DNA of 10,832 nucleotides. It comes from Gemmataceae bacterium (GTDB lineage: Bacteria > Planctomycetota > Planctomycetia > Gemmatales > Gemmataceae). Each line of letters opens with the position of its first letter. Position 1 is the stretch's first letter. Location: positions 1 through 10,832 of the forward strand of contig JADLBT010000403.1 of the NCBI GenBank assembly GCA_020847555.1. Direction: 5' to 3'. A program made the position numbers and the translations under genes. The notes under the pieces are model-generated. The model was not told where the DNA came from, did not search any database, and saw nothing but the letters and a program-made list of their open reading frames with translations. Below are positions 1 through 7,828 of the stretch, piece after piece.

Positions 1-51
1 CAGGACGTCAGGAGCGCAAAGGCAGACCTCCTTTGCGCTCCTGGCGTCCTG
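1..51. repeat. Near-perfect 22-bp inverted repeat (hairpin)
   Basis: Bases 1-22 are the reverse complement of 30-51 except for one G-T type pair, with a 7-base loop at 23-29. As RNA this would be a very stable stem. The arms contain GCGCAAAGG and CCTTTGCGC words, which recall dispersed intergenic palindromes of the 'CTTTGCG' kind in several bacterial phyla; that similarity is from memory. It could be a terminator of a gene left of the window or a mobile palindromic repeat. The left arm begins at the first base, so the element may extend further left. Confidence 0.6.
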
Positions 52-85
52 GCGCGAAACACGCTTCCGCATGCACAGCCGAGAC

Positions 86-110
86 AGGCCGGATTATCTG
101 CCCGGCTTTT
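86..110 (+). terminator. Hairpin followed by TTTT, possible rho-independent terminator
   Basis: GCCGG at 88-92 pairs with CCGGC at 102-106 around a 9-base loop, and the stem can extend by a G-U and an A-U pair. TTTT follows at 107-110. This is a short but textbook layout for ending a plus-strand transcript that enters from the left of the window, upstream of dcd. No gene for it to terminate is visible here. Confidence 0.4.
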
Positions 111-265
111 GCCGAATGCGCCTCTCCAGGTGAGGGCGCGGGATCTGCGTACTTCGTGCAGGCCAGGTCGAGTCCGGGCACCGAGACTCGGCGCTCATTT
201 CGTAAAATCATCGGGTAGAGTGATGTTGGTCGAGCGCCTGCCGCTGATCCGGCCGTTCCCCGCGC

Positions 266-272
266 AGGAGGG
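266..272 (+). promoter_or_regulatory. Strong Shine-Dalgarno of dcd
   Basis: AGGAGGG lies 6 bases before the ATG at 279. It fixes the dcd start and agrees with the beginning of the conserved protein. Confidence 0.8.
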
Positions 273-278
273 TGTCTC

Positions 279-827
279 ATGGGCCTGCTGCCCGACTGGC
301 AGATTGAGCGTGACATCAAGATCGAGCCGTTCGCCAGGGAGGCGGCCCGGCCCGGCGTGATCTCCTACGGCCTGACGAGCTACGGCTACGACGTGCGCGT
401 CGGCCGCCACTTCAAGGTATTCACGAACGTTTATGGCGCCATTGTCGATCCGAAGCACTTCGATCCGAATGCTTTTGTCGATATCGAGGGCGATCACTGC
501 GTCATCCCGCCGAACAGCTTCGCGCTGGCTGAAACCGTGGAATACTTCACGATTCCGCGCGACATTTTGTGCGTTTGCGTCGGCAAATCAACGTACGCGC
601 GTTGCGGGATCATTGTGAACGTAACCCCCCTCGAACCGGAGTGGCGGGGCAAGATCACCATTGAGATCAGCAACACGACGCCTCTACCTGCCAGGATCTA
701 TGCGAACGAAGGGATCGCGCAGATTCTCTTCTTCCGCGGTGAAGAGGTCTGCCGTACCAGTTACGCTGACAAGAAGGGGAAGTATCAGGATCAGAAAGGT
801 TTGACGCTTCCCTTCGTTGTCGGTTAA
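279..827 (+). CDS. dcd: dCTP deaminase
   Basis: A cytosolic enzyme that deaminates dCTP to dUTP, feeding dUMP and thus dTTP synthesis. The 182-residue product has the length usual for the family. Visible family marks are GKSTYAR at 102-108, matching the E. coli GRSSLAR nucleotide-binding loop, then [12 protein letters not shown] at 113-124, and TIEISN at 127-132. E129 sits where the catalytic glutamate of E. coli Dcd (E138) lies, and S104 and R108 match S111 and R115. The start is the ATG behind AGGAGGG. The sequence does not clearly show whether the enzyme is mono-functional or also hydrolyses dUTP to dUMP, as in some archaeal and actinobacterial homologues. It stands alone: the next plus-strand gene begins about 350 bases later, so no operon partner is evident. 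Confidence 0.95.
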   Translation: MGLLPDWQIERDIKIEPFAREAARPGVISYGLTSYGYDVRVGRHFKVFTNVYGAIVDPKHFDPNAFVDIEGDHCVIPPNSFALAETVEYFTIPRDILCVCVGKSTYARCGIIVNVTPLEPEWRGKITIEISNTTPLPARIYANEGIAQILFFRGEEVCRTSYADKKGKYQDQKGLTLPFVVG

Positions 828-843
828 TCCTGCCCGTCAGGCC

Positions 844-918
844 GTGCTCGCCTACCCCGGATGCCAGCAGGTTGCCACCCGGCGCGAACGCGACCGGGAA
901 CACAGGGATCGTGTGGCC
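844..918 (-). pseudogene. Possible decayed WD40-repeat fragment
   Basis: Read on the minus strand from 918 down, one frame gives GHTIPVFPVAFAPGGNLLAS followed by GVGEH. This follows the core of a WD40 beta-propeller blade, GHT-x-PV-xx-VAF-SPDG-xLLASG. An in-frame TGA lies just upstream (about 936-938), and downstream the frame loses the xxVxLWD end of a blade and runs into the antisense of dcd. Only about one blade remains, so it cannot be a functional propeller. WD40 genes are abundant in Gemmata-group genomes, so a relic of a deleted or rearranged gene is plausible. A chance match remains possible because the piece is only 25 residues. Confidence 0.4.
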
Positions 919-1167
919 CTCCCGCCCGGGCGGTCATATGGACGGGCGCTCCCCTTGCCGGAGCCCGTTCGGGGACGTACAACCCCGAGGGTTTACCGGC
1001 TTCCCCCACACCCGGCCCAATCTCGCGCAAGCAGATCCTTGCATTCCGTGGGGAGGATTTGTAACCTCTCTGCCTAGGGCAAGGTGCGTGCGCGGCCAGG
1101 CTTGTTGAGCGCCGGGGGGAACCGGCCCAAGAGCATTCCCGCCGGTCGCCCACGACGATGCACCGTC

Positions 1168-1175
1168 GGAGGTGG
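1168..1175 (+). promoter_or_regulatory. Shine-Dalgarno deciding the fusion gene start
   Basis: GGAGGTGG at 1168-1175 precedes the ATG at 1182, with 9 bases between the end of GGAGG and the start. The in-frame ATG at 1158 lies upstream of this site and has no comparable signal, so 1182 is the preferred start. Confidence 0.65.
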
Positions 1176-1181
1176 TCCAGG

Positions 1182-2858
1182 ATGTTGCAAGTCGGTAACT
1201 ACGTCTTCAAAAGGGCGGAAACGAAGCAGGAACTCGAGCAGATCCACCGCCTGAACTACCAGACGTTCGTTAGCGAGATCCCGCAGCACCCGGACCCGGG
1301 TACGGGCATCCTCGTCGATAAATTCCACACCAAGAACCAGTATCTGATCGTTCAGCGTGAGGGCCAAGTGATCGGCATGGTCAGCGTCCACGACCAGGCC
1401 CCGTTCTCGGTCGCGGACCGGCTGCCCGACCCGACCATCCTCTCTCGCCCGGGCCTCCGTCCGCTGGAAGTTCGCCTGCTCGCGGTCGAACCGGAGGAGC
1501 GCAACAGCACCCTGTTTTTCGGCCTCGTCTGGTTCATGTACGAGCACGCCCGGTCCAACGGGTACACGCACCTGTTCATCTCCGGCGTCGCCGAGCGCGT
1601 CGGCATGTACCAGCGACTCGGGTTCACGGCGCTGGGGCCGCCGGTCCGGTGCGGGCAGACATCGTTCGTGCCCATGTCGCTGACCATCGGCGACCTGCCG
1701 GAGAAGATCCGGCGCGTCAAGCAACTGTGGGAGAGCCACCTGGACAAGGCGGCCCTGCCCCGGGCCGAGGCCGTCTGCCTCCTCCCCGGTCCGGTCACCA
1801 CGTCGGACGCCGTTCGGGCCGCGTTCCACGAACCGCCGATCTACCACCGCGGGCCGGAGTTCATTCGCCGGTTCGCCGCCCTGCGCCGCCGTCTGGGCGA
1901 GATGGTCGGCAGCAAGGACGTGGCCATCCTCAACGGCAGCGGGACGCTCGGCAACGAGGCGGTGGCCGCCAACCTGGCCGCCACGCCGAACCCGGGCCGC
2001 GGCCTGCTGCTGAGCAACGGCGAGTTCGGCGAGCGGCTCGCGCGCCAGGCGGTGCGCTTCGGCCTGAGCCCCCGGTTGCTGCGCTGGCAGTGGGGCCAGC
2101 CGTGGGATCTGAACCGGGTCGAGGAGGCGCTGGCGGACGAACCGACCGGCAGCTGGGTATGGGGCGTCCATCAGGAATCGAGTACCGGCGTGCTGAACGA
2201 CCTGCCCGGACTGGTGCGCGTCGCCCGGCGGCGCGGCGTCCGGGTCTGCGTCGATTGTATCAGCAGCCTCGGCGCAACGCCGCTCGACCTGAGCGAGGTA
2301 TACCTCGCGACCGGGGCCAGCGGCAAATCGCTCGGATCCTACGCCGGGGCGTCGCTCCTCTTCGCCGACGCCGCCGCCCTCGTCGGACTGGACCGGGCGC
2401 GCGTGCCGAGCTACTTCGACATCTCCGCGGCCCTGGCCAGCGAAGGCCCGTGCTACACTTTCCCCTCGCCGACGCTGTTCGCGCTGGAGACCGCCATCGC
2501 CGAGTACGACACGCCGCAGAAAGCGGCGGCCGTCTACCGCCGCTACGCGGAACTGGGCACCTTCGTCCGCGGGCACCTGCGCCGGCTGGGACTGGAACCG
2601 CTGGCGGCGGACGAGTGCGCCTCGCCGGTCGTAACGACCTTCGCCCCGCCGGGGGAGGCAGCCTCGGCCTCGTTCGTGGCCCGCTGTCGCGCGTGGGGCT
2701 TCGCGATCGGCGGCCAGAGCGGCTACCTGGCGGAACGCCGGTTCGTCCAGATCGCCACCATGGGCGCCGTCACGCGCGAGGCGTTTGCCCCGCTGTTCGC
2801 CCACATCGAGCAGTGGCTCGAATCGAAGCCGCCGGTTCCGGCCCTCGCGCTGGCGTAG
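1182..2858 (+). CDS. GNAT/FeeM-like acyltransferase fused to a class V aminotransferase
   Basis: A 558-residue two-domain protein. Residues about 1-172 look like a GNAT-fold domain: a beta strand around EVRLLAVEP, and MYQRLGF as in the C-terminal part of GNATs. The usual acetyl-CoA loop (Q/R-x-x-G-x-G/A) is replaced by RNSTLF at 107-112, which favours an N-acyl-amino-acid or autoinducer synthase-like (FeeM) relative. Residues about 197-548 are a PLP-dependent class V aminotransferase of the alanine-glyoxylate/serine-pyruvate or 2-aminoethylphosphonate type. Its marks are LLPGPVTTS, SGTLGNEAV, HQESSTGVL at about 330-338, VDCISSLGA with D358 as the probable ring-nitrogen aspartate, and SGKS with K382 as the probable PLP lysine. 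Residues RFVQIATMG resemble the C-terminal R-x-G-x-MG region but lack its standard form. Substrate unknown. Inference: the two domains act on the same amino compound. The gene is followed by a terminator-like hairpin, so it is probably monocistronic. Confidence 0.85.
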   Translation: MLQVGNYVFKRAETKQELEQIHRLNYQTFVSEIPQHPDPGTGILVDKFHTKNQYLIVQREGQVIGMVSVHDQAPFSVADRLPDPTILSRPGLRPLEVRLLAVEPEERNSTLFFGLVWFMYEHARSNGYTHLFISGVAERVGMYQRLGFTALGPPVRCGQTSFVPMSLTIGDLPEKIRRVKQLWESHLDKAALPRAEAVCLLPGPVTTSDAVRAAFHEPPIYHRGPEFIRRFAALRRRLGEMVGSKDVAILNGSGTLGNEAVAANLAATPNPGRGLLLSNGEFGERLARQAVRFGLSPRLLRWQWGQPWDLNRVEEALADEPTGSWVWGVHQESSTGVLNDLPGLVRVARRRGVRVCVDCISSLGATPLDLSEVYLATGASGKSLGSYAGASLLFADAAALVGLDRARVPSYFDISAALASEGPCYTFPSPTLFALETAIAEYDTPQKAAAVYRRYAELGTFVRGHLRRLGLEPLAADECASPVVTTFAPPGEAASASFVARCRAWGFAIGGQSGYLAERRFVQIATMGAVTREAFAPLFAHIEQWLESKPPVPALALA

Positions 2859-2881
2859 CGCGGGCCAAAGAAGCTGCTGGG

Positions 2882-2911
2882 AAAGTCCACGGGGCGCGTC
2901 CCGTGGGCTTT
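2882..2911 (+). terminator. 12-bp hairpin terminator after the fusion gene
   Basis: AAAGTCCACGGG at 2882-2893 pairs with CCCGTGGGCTTT at 2900-2911 (one T-G pair), loop GCGCGT. The stem is flanked by A's on the left and T's on the right, the layout of a bidirectional intrinsic terminator. It begins 23 bases after the fusion gene stop and separates that gene from the ftsH promoter. The T tract is short, so efficiency is uncertain. Confidence 0.6.
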
Positions 2912-2961
2912 GCAGAGTCCCTTGCCCCGCCGCGCGCCCGCTCCGGTCCACACCGCCTCGG

Positions 2962-2990
2962 TTGACCGCGTTCGCCGTCCGCCGTAAAGT
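2962..2990 (+). promoter_or_regulatory. Sigma-70-type promoter of ftsH
   Basis: TTGACC at 2962-2967 and TAAAGT at 2985-2990 are separated by 17 bases, matching the housekeeping consensus in 5/6 and 4/6 positions. It lies between the preceding terminator and the ftsH start, giving a leader of roughly 80 bases. Nearly the same promoter occurs before the sigma-54 activator gene at 7706-7734, which supports both. Confidence 0.55.
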
Positions 2991-3077
2991 GAAAACACCT
3001 CCCACGTCGCGACACGGACAGAGGCACCCGGCGCCATTCCCCTCCCCGGTGACCGGACGCTACCGGAGAATCATCCC

Positions 3078-5072
<1,995 letters not shown>

Positions 5073-5075
5073 CGC

Positions 5076-5100
5076 GCCCGCCGCGCTCACGCTCGCGGCT
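5076..5100 (+). terminator. GC-rich hairpin after ftsH
   Basis: GCCGCG at 5080-5085 pairs with CGCGGC at 5094-5099 around an 8-base loop, immediately after the ftsH stop. No T tract follows, so it may work with Rho or be only a gene-end repeat. The stretch resembles 6369-6391, which lies just past the end of the hydrolase gene. Confidence 0.35.
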
Positions 5101-5171
5101 CGTATTCAATTCACCTGTAACCCATCGGCCCTGGCCGCACCTGGGGCCGGCATGTAAACCATCCCCATTGT

Positions 5172-5365
5172 CTCGACAGGTTCCTCGCTTCCGCACGGAA
5201 GCAAGAGGACGAAGAGGGAAGCCGGTGAGAAGCCGGCGCGGGGCCGCCGCTGTAATCGGCGAGATCCCGGACACTCCATGCCACTGCGCCAACCTCACGG
5301 AGGGAAGCGCGGGAAGGCCGTCCGGGGCCGCAACAAGCCGAGAGCCAGAAGACCTGCCTGCCGAG
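5172..5365 (+). ncRNA. Cobalamin (B12) riboswitch
   Basis: An RNA aptamer of the adenosylcobalamin/hydroxocobalamin family. The conserved elements appear in the expected order. Closing helix P1 is formed by 5172-5180 with 5357-5365, 8 of 9 positions paired. GAGGGAAGCCGGTGAGAAGC starts at 5213, leading into the GCCGG/CCGGC arm and CGCCGCTGTAA. GCCACTG lies at 5280-5286 and GGGAAGG at 5311-5317. The B12 box AGCCAGAAGACCTGCC is at 5343-5358. Only small departures from consensus are seen, so it is probably functional. Such switches normally lower expression of downstream B12 transport, synthesis or B12-independent isozyme genes when cobalamin is plentiful. Here the next gene, 124 bases downstream, is a pseudopilin-like protein. 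The promoter could not be placed with confidence in 5101-5171. Confidence 0.93.
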
Positions 5366-5409
5366 TTTGCGTTTCGGGGCTTCGGCCGCAAGCACCCGCG
5401 CGGGCAGGC
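5356..5409 (+). promoter_or_regulatory. Possible anti-P1 helix of the riboswitch expression platform
   Basis: GCCTGCC at 5356-5362 is perfectly complementary to GGCAGGC at 5403-5409. The first segment also forms the 3' side of riboswitch helix P1, so the two helices exclude each other, as expected for a ligand-controlled switch. A palindrome CCCGCGCGGG at 5395-5404 sits in the same place and could compete further. The pairing is seen directly; its regulatory role is inferred. Confidence 0.4.
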
Positions 5410-5431
5410 TGCAGTCCATCTGCACGAGCCG

Positions 5432-5479
5432 CTGCCGCCGGGAGTCGAAGCACCCCCTTGCCCGGCCCGGCAGAAAGGA
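5432..5479 (+). promoter_or_regulatory. Hairpin abutting the Shine-Dalgarno of the pseudopilin gene
   Basis: CTGCCGCCGGG at 5432-5442 pairs with CCCGG at 5461-5465 and CGGCAG at 5468-5473, giving 11 pairs with a 2-base bulge. The SD AAAGGA at 5474-5479 follows with no gap and lies 9 bases before the GTG at 5489. The stem could hinder ribosome access, or be a terminator lacking T's, and so could be the output end of the B12 riboswitch. Confidence 0.4.
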
Positions 5480-5488
5480 CCGCCCCCC

Positions 5489-6274
5489 GTGTCCCACCAC
5501 CTCAGCGGGCGCCCGCGCGCCTCCGCCTTCACCCTGATCGAACTGCTGGTTGTCATCGCGATCATCGCCGTGCTGATCGGCTTGCTCCTGCCCGCCGTGC
5601 AAAAAGTCCGCGCGGCTGCACTCCGGGCGCAGTGTCAAAACAGCTTGCGGCAACTCGGACTGGCCCTGCACGGCCACGCCAACGTCAATCGCGGACGGTT
5701 CACCGTCTCGTCGATGAAGTCCAACCCGGCGCTGACGTTCACCGACCTGTACTGGTTCGGGCGGATCACCGACAACACGTCCAACCCCCGCAAGATGGAT
5801 CCGAGTCGGGGCATCCTGTCTCCGTACCTGGAAGGGAACCGCGCCATCGTCCAGTGCCCGCTGTTCACCCCCGATCAGTTCGTCCTGCGGTTCGACGTTC
5901 CCGTGAGCAGTTACGCCTACAACGACCAGTTCTCGAACTGGGACGTGGCCGGCGAAACGATCGTGTCGGTGAGTAACCGGCGTGGGACTTCAGCGACGAT
6001 TGCCTTCGCCGACTCGGCCAACGTCCCATCCAGCGCACCGTTCGACAAGCTGGCCGAAAACTGGTATCTGTCGGCCCCCTCACAGAAGTTTCCGAATGTC
6101 CACTTCCGGCACGGCGGGATCGCCAACGTCTGCTTCGCGGACGGCCATGTCGAAACCCGCACGCCGACCGTTAACGGTCCGCCGTCCTGGGAGACAGCGC
6201 TCGCCACGGCACTCCGCCAGCGGGAACAGGTCTGGGACATTGGCTCCGATGACGCCGAATTTGGCAAAAACTGA
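5489..6274 (+). CDS. DUF1559 pseudopilin-like protein (prepilin N-terminus, H-X9-DG)
   Basis: A 261-residue type II secretion/type IV pilin-like protein of the large planctomycetal DUF1559 family; exact role unknown. It starts at GTG 5489 behind AAAGGA. After a short basic leader comes [20 protein letters not shown]: a prepilin peptidase site before F14 (alanine rather than the usual glycine at -1), glutamate at mature position 5 (E18), and a hydrophobic helix to about residue 35. The [10 protein letters not shown] region that typically follows is present. Near the C-terminus, H208 and D218-G219 form the H-X9-DG signature in the context [12 protein letters not shown]. The mature protein should be membrane-anchored or assembled into a filament, with its globular domain outside the cytoplasm. 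It is shorter than many family members. It is the only gene downstream of the cobalamin riboswitch before a strong hairpin at 6290, so it is probably the regulated target. Confidence 0.92.
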   Translation: MSHHLSGRPRASAFTLIELLVVIAIIAVLIGLLLPAVQKVRAAALRAQCQNSLRQLGLALHGHANVNRGRFTVSSMKSNPALTFTDLYWFGRITDNTSNPRKMDPSRGILSPYLEGNRAIVQCPLFTPDQFVLRFDVPVSSYAYNDQFSNWDVAGETIVSVSNRRGTSATIAFADSANVPSSAPFDKLAENWYLSAPSQKFPNVHFRHGGIANVCFADGHVETRTPTVNGPPSWETALATALRQREQVWDIGSDDAEFGKN

Positions 6275-6289
6275 GCGCCGTTTCAGCGC

Positions 6290-6324
6290 CTCGACCAGGC
6301 CCCTCTGCCGGCGGCCTGGTCGAG
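6290..6324. terminator. 12-bp perfect hairpin between convergent genes
   Basis: CTCGACCAGGCC at 6290-6301 pairs perfectly with GGCCTGGTCGAG at 6313-6324 around an 11-base loop. It starts 16 bases after the pseudopilin stop and lies downstream of the convergent hydrolase too, so it probably ends transcription from both sides. No T run follows on either strand. A smaller hairpin, ACGGC/GCCGT at 6396-6412, touches the hydrolase stop codon. Confidence 0.65.
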
Positions 6325-6368
6325 CGAGCCTTCGTTCGCAAACCTCTGGCGGTTGGTGATTACGAATT

Positions 6369-6391
6369 GCCCGTCGCTGGCGCTCGGGGCT
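6369..6391. repeat. Gene-end GC-rich element resembling the one after ftsH
   Basis: This stretch begins GCCCGTCGCT and ends GCGCTCGGGGCT. It aligns with 5076-5100, which begins GCCCGCCGCG and ends ACGCTCGCGGCT, with a two-base length difference. Both can fold on themselves and both lie just outside a gene end. They may be copies of a degenerate intergenic repeat family. With only two diverged copies in view this is weak. Confidence 0.3.
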
Positions 6392-6411
6392 GTGTACGGC
6401 GTTTGCTGCCG

Positions 6412-7260
6412 TCAGGCTGTGGGCAGCGCGAAGCGGCGCACCTCTTCCGCAATCCGGCCCGGATCTGTCACCGCCGCGAGATGTCCGCACCCCGGCAAGC
6501 ACACCCGCCTACACGCCCTCACACCCTCTTCGAGCGCCCGCAGACTGCTCTCGGAAACGAGCAGATCGCGGTCGCCGGTCAGAGCGAGCGTCGGCACGCG
6601 GATCCGGTGCAGCCGATCGACCGCATCGAATTGCTCGACCAGCTGGAAACGATGGGCCATCACGCTCTGATCGGTCTGCCAGCACTGCCGGGTGACGAAG
6701 TCGAACAACGGCCCGCGGTTCTGGCGCCGGCCGAACAGCAGGTTGAAGAACTGGTTGATGAACGGACTATCACTGGGTAGCAGGAAGTGCGAGAGCACCA
6801 TGCCGGCCACCCGCTGGACCAGTCCGCGCTCGTATCTGGCCCCCGTTCCCTGGATCGCCAGGGCGCCCAGGCGGCCGGGATAGCGTGCCGCGAACTCCAG
6901 CGCCAGCACCCCACCGAAGGAGACGCCCAGCACCGTCGGACGCTCCAGGCAGTGCCAGTCGAGAAATTCCGCCAGATCGCTCGCCAGATCCTTCAGCCCA
7001 AACCGGCGACGCAGGGCGAACGGGTCGTCCTCGCCGCGCAGCTGGTAACTGATCACCCGGAAGTATTTCGCGAGCTGACGCGCCAGCGGACCGAGCAGCT
7101 CGTACCCGCCCGCGAGGCCGGGCACGAGCACCAGGGGCGGACCCTCGCCCCATTCCCGGTAGTTGACCGTGTAGTAGGTGAGATGCGCACAACCCGACCG
7201 GCCGATCCCTGCGCTGAATTGTGCTCCGGTCGCCGCCAACCAACCTGTGGATGCCTTCAC
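6412..7260 (-). CDS. Alpha/beta hydrolase
   Basis: A 282-residue alpha/beta-hydrolase-fold enzyme, probably cytosolic; substrate unknown. The fold begins at YYTVNYREWGEGPPLVLVPG. The oxyanion region is VPGLAGG at 46-52. The nucleophile elbow GVSFGG places Ser114, the acid is probably Asp232 in TGDRD, and His260 lies in LPGCGHLA, so a complete catalytic triad is present. The general pattern is that of esterases, enol-lactonases and C-C bond hydrolases, which sequence alone cannot separate. The start chosen is GTG 7260, behind GGGAGA with 6-base spacing. Longer reading to a TTG at 7368 adds 36 low-complexity residues outside the fold with no ribosome site. It is convergent to the pseudopilin gene and divergent from the sigma-54 activator gene. 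Confidence 0.87.
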   Translation of the reverse strand: MKASTGWLAATGAQFSAGIGRSGCAHLTYYTVNYREWGEGPPLVLVPGLAGGYELLGPLARQLAKYFRVISYQLRGEDDPFALRRRFGLKDLASDLAEFLDWHCLERPTVLGVSFGGVLALEFAARYPGRLGALAIQGTGARYERGLVQRVAGMVLSHFLLPSDSPFINQFFNLLFGRRQNRGPLFDFVTRQCWQTDQSVMAHRFQLVEQFDAVDRLHRIRVPTLALTGDRDLLVSESSLRALEEGVRACRRVCLPGCGHLAAVTDPGRIAEEVRRFALPTA

Positions 7261-7266
7261 GCCGCT

Positions 7267-7272
7267 TCTCCC
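7267..7272 (-). promoter_or_regulatory. Shine-Dalgarno deciding the hydrolase start
   Basis: GGGAGA on the minus strand lies 6 bases before GTG 7260. This favours that start over the upstream ATG at 7356 and TTG at 7368, which lack such a site. Confidence 0.65.
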
Positions 7273-7401
7273 GTTTGCCTCAGCGGAATTTGCCGCCCCT
7301 GTTGCCGTGACTGCGGACCGGCCCGCTCGCCGGTGTGGACGGTGAGGGAGGAGCATTCGCCATACCAAAAACGCACACCGGGATGCTATCCCAGATGGTT
7401 G

Positions 7402-7417
7402 TAATAACTCGTTATTA
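7402..7417. promoter_or_regulatory. A+T-rich perfect dyad, possible operator
   Basis: TAATAAC and GTTATTA are perfect inverted arms around a central TC. It is an A+T-rich island in a G+C-rich genome, 142 bases upstream of the hydrolase start, beside the GGGAT/ATCCC inverted repeat at 7380-7392. The size and symmetry suit a dimeric repressor site. No cognate regulator is visible, and the role is inferred. Confidence 0.35.
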
Positions 7418-7502
7418 ATGGTCGAGTTGCGAGAGGATCGTCGGAACGCAATCGGTCTTCCCAGGTTCTTTGGACTTCCTCGGCGCCAGGTCAGCAGCGG
7501 CT

Positions 7503-7522
7503 TTCGGCGCTTCGGCGCCGAA
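7503..7522. other. UUCG-capped hairpin with TCGGCGC repeats
   Basis: TTCGGCGC at 7503-7510 and GCGCCGAA at 7515-7522 form an 8-bp perfect stem closed by a C(TTCG)G tetraloop, an exceptionally stable RNA cap. TCGGCGCTTTT follows at 7526-7536, giving a short T run. It could terminate a plus-strand transcript or be part of a small RNA. It overlaps the first of two copies of the TCGGCGCCG, five bases, TCGGCGC motif. Confidence 0.4.
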
Positions 7523-7532
7523 TTGTCGGCGC
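7512..7532 (+). repeat. Repeat copy 1: TCGGCGCCG, 5 bases, TCGGCGC
   Basis: The same two-part motif with the same 5-base gap recurs at 7829-7849; only the gap bases differ (AATTG here, GAAAA there). Further TCGGCGC words lie at 7480 and 7504. Confidence 0.5.
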
Positions 7533-7705
7533 TTTTCTGGAAGATTGGGTGGTCTGGTCAAGGTGCTGCGAGTGCAAGTAAGGTCCGGGAGCCTGCTCGA
7601 CGGGGTCACTGAATCAGTCTCTCCAACATCGAGGCAAGGTGAATATAGTAAACGAGTAACGGCAAATAGGCAACGTAGCCACGAGGAGGTAAGAACGCAA
7701 GTGAG

Positions 7706-7734
7706 TTGACTGACCTTCGATCCGCCAGTAAAGT
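7706..7734 (+). promoter_or_regulatory. Sigma-70-type promoter of the sigma-54 activator gene
   Basis: TTGACT at 7706-7711 and TAAAGT at 7729-7734 with a 17-base spacer. The ftsH promoter has the same spacing, the same TAAAGT, and shared TTCG and TCCGCC words in the spacer. The implied leader is about 140 bases and contains repeat copy 2. Confidence 0.55.
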
Positions 7735-7828
7735 AGGGAAGATCGATGCGGAGAGCCCAGACCGTGTGCGCGACAGCATCGACGCAGTCGCTTTTATCGT
7801 AACTTGCTTGCTGTTTGGCCTTTATGGG

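Larger units (their letters stand above)
828..1181. other. Spacer between dcd and the fusion gene
   Basis: About 350 bases without a supported gene. It holds the WD40-like scrap on the minus strand (844-918), a 12-base perfect palindrome CCGCCCGGGCGG at 922-933, and a small hairpin GCCGG/CCGGC at 1111-1126. It must contain the promoter of the downstream gene, but I cannot place one with confidence: TTGCAT at 1039 has no good -10 partner at normal spacing. Confidence 0.6.

Noticed and set aside
203..221. TAAAAT and TAGAGT as -10 boxes for dcd
   Set aside because: No -35 element at 16-18 bases upstream of either.
1039..1067. Possible promoter TTGCAT with TAACCT before the fusion gene
   Set aside because: The -10 matches consensus at only 3 of 6 positions; not convincing.
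1074..3005. Antisense open frame of 643 codons
   Set aside because: It is the shadow of the acyltransferase-aminotransferase gene; low-complexity, Arg- and Ala-rich translation with no domain.
7261..7368. N-terminal extension of the hydrolase to TTG 7368
   Set aside because: It has no ribosome site and adds 36 low-complexity residues outside the fold; GTG 7260 has GGGAGA at proper spacing.
7557..7575. GG-N10-GC pattern as a sigma-54 promoter
   Set aside because: Flanking bases do not match TGGCAC and TTGCW; this spacing is common by chance in G+C-rich DNA.
7415..7612. Short open frames on both strands in the long spacer
   Set aside because: No SD, no recognised family, and mixed codon use unlike the neighbouring genes.
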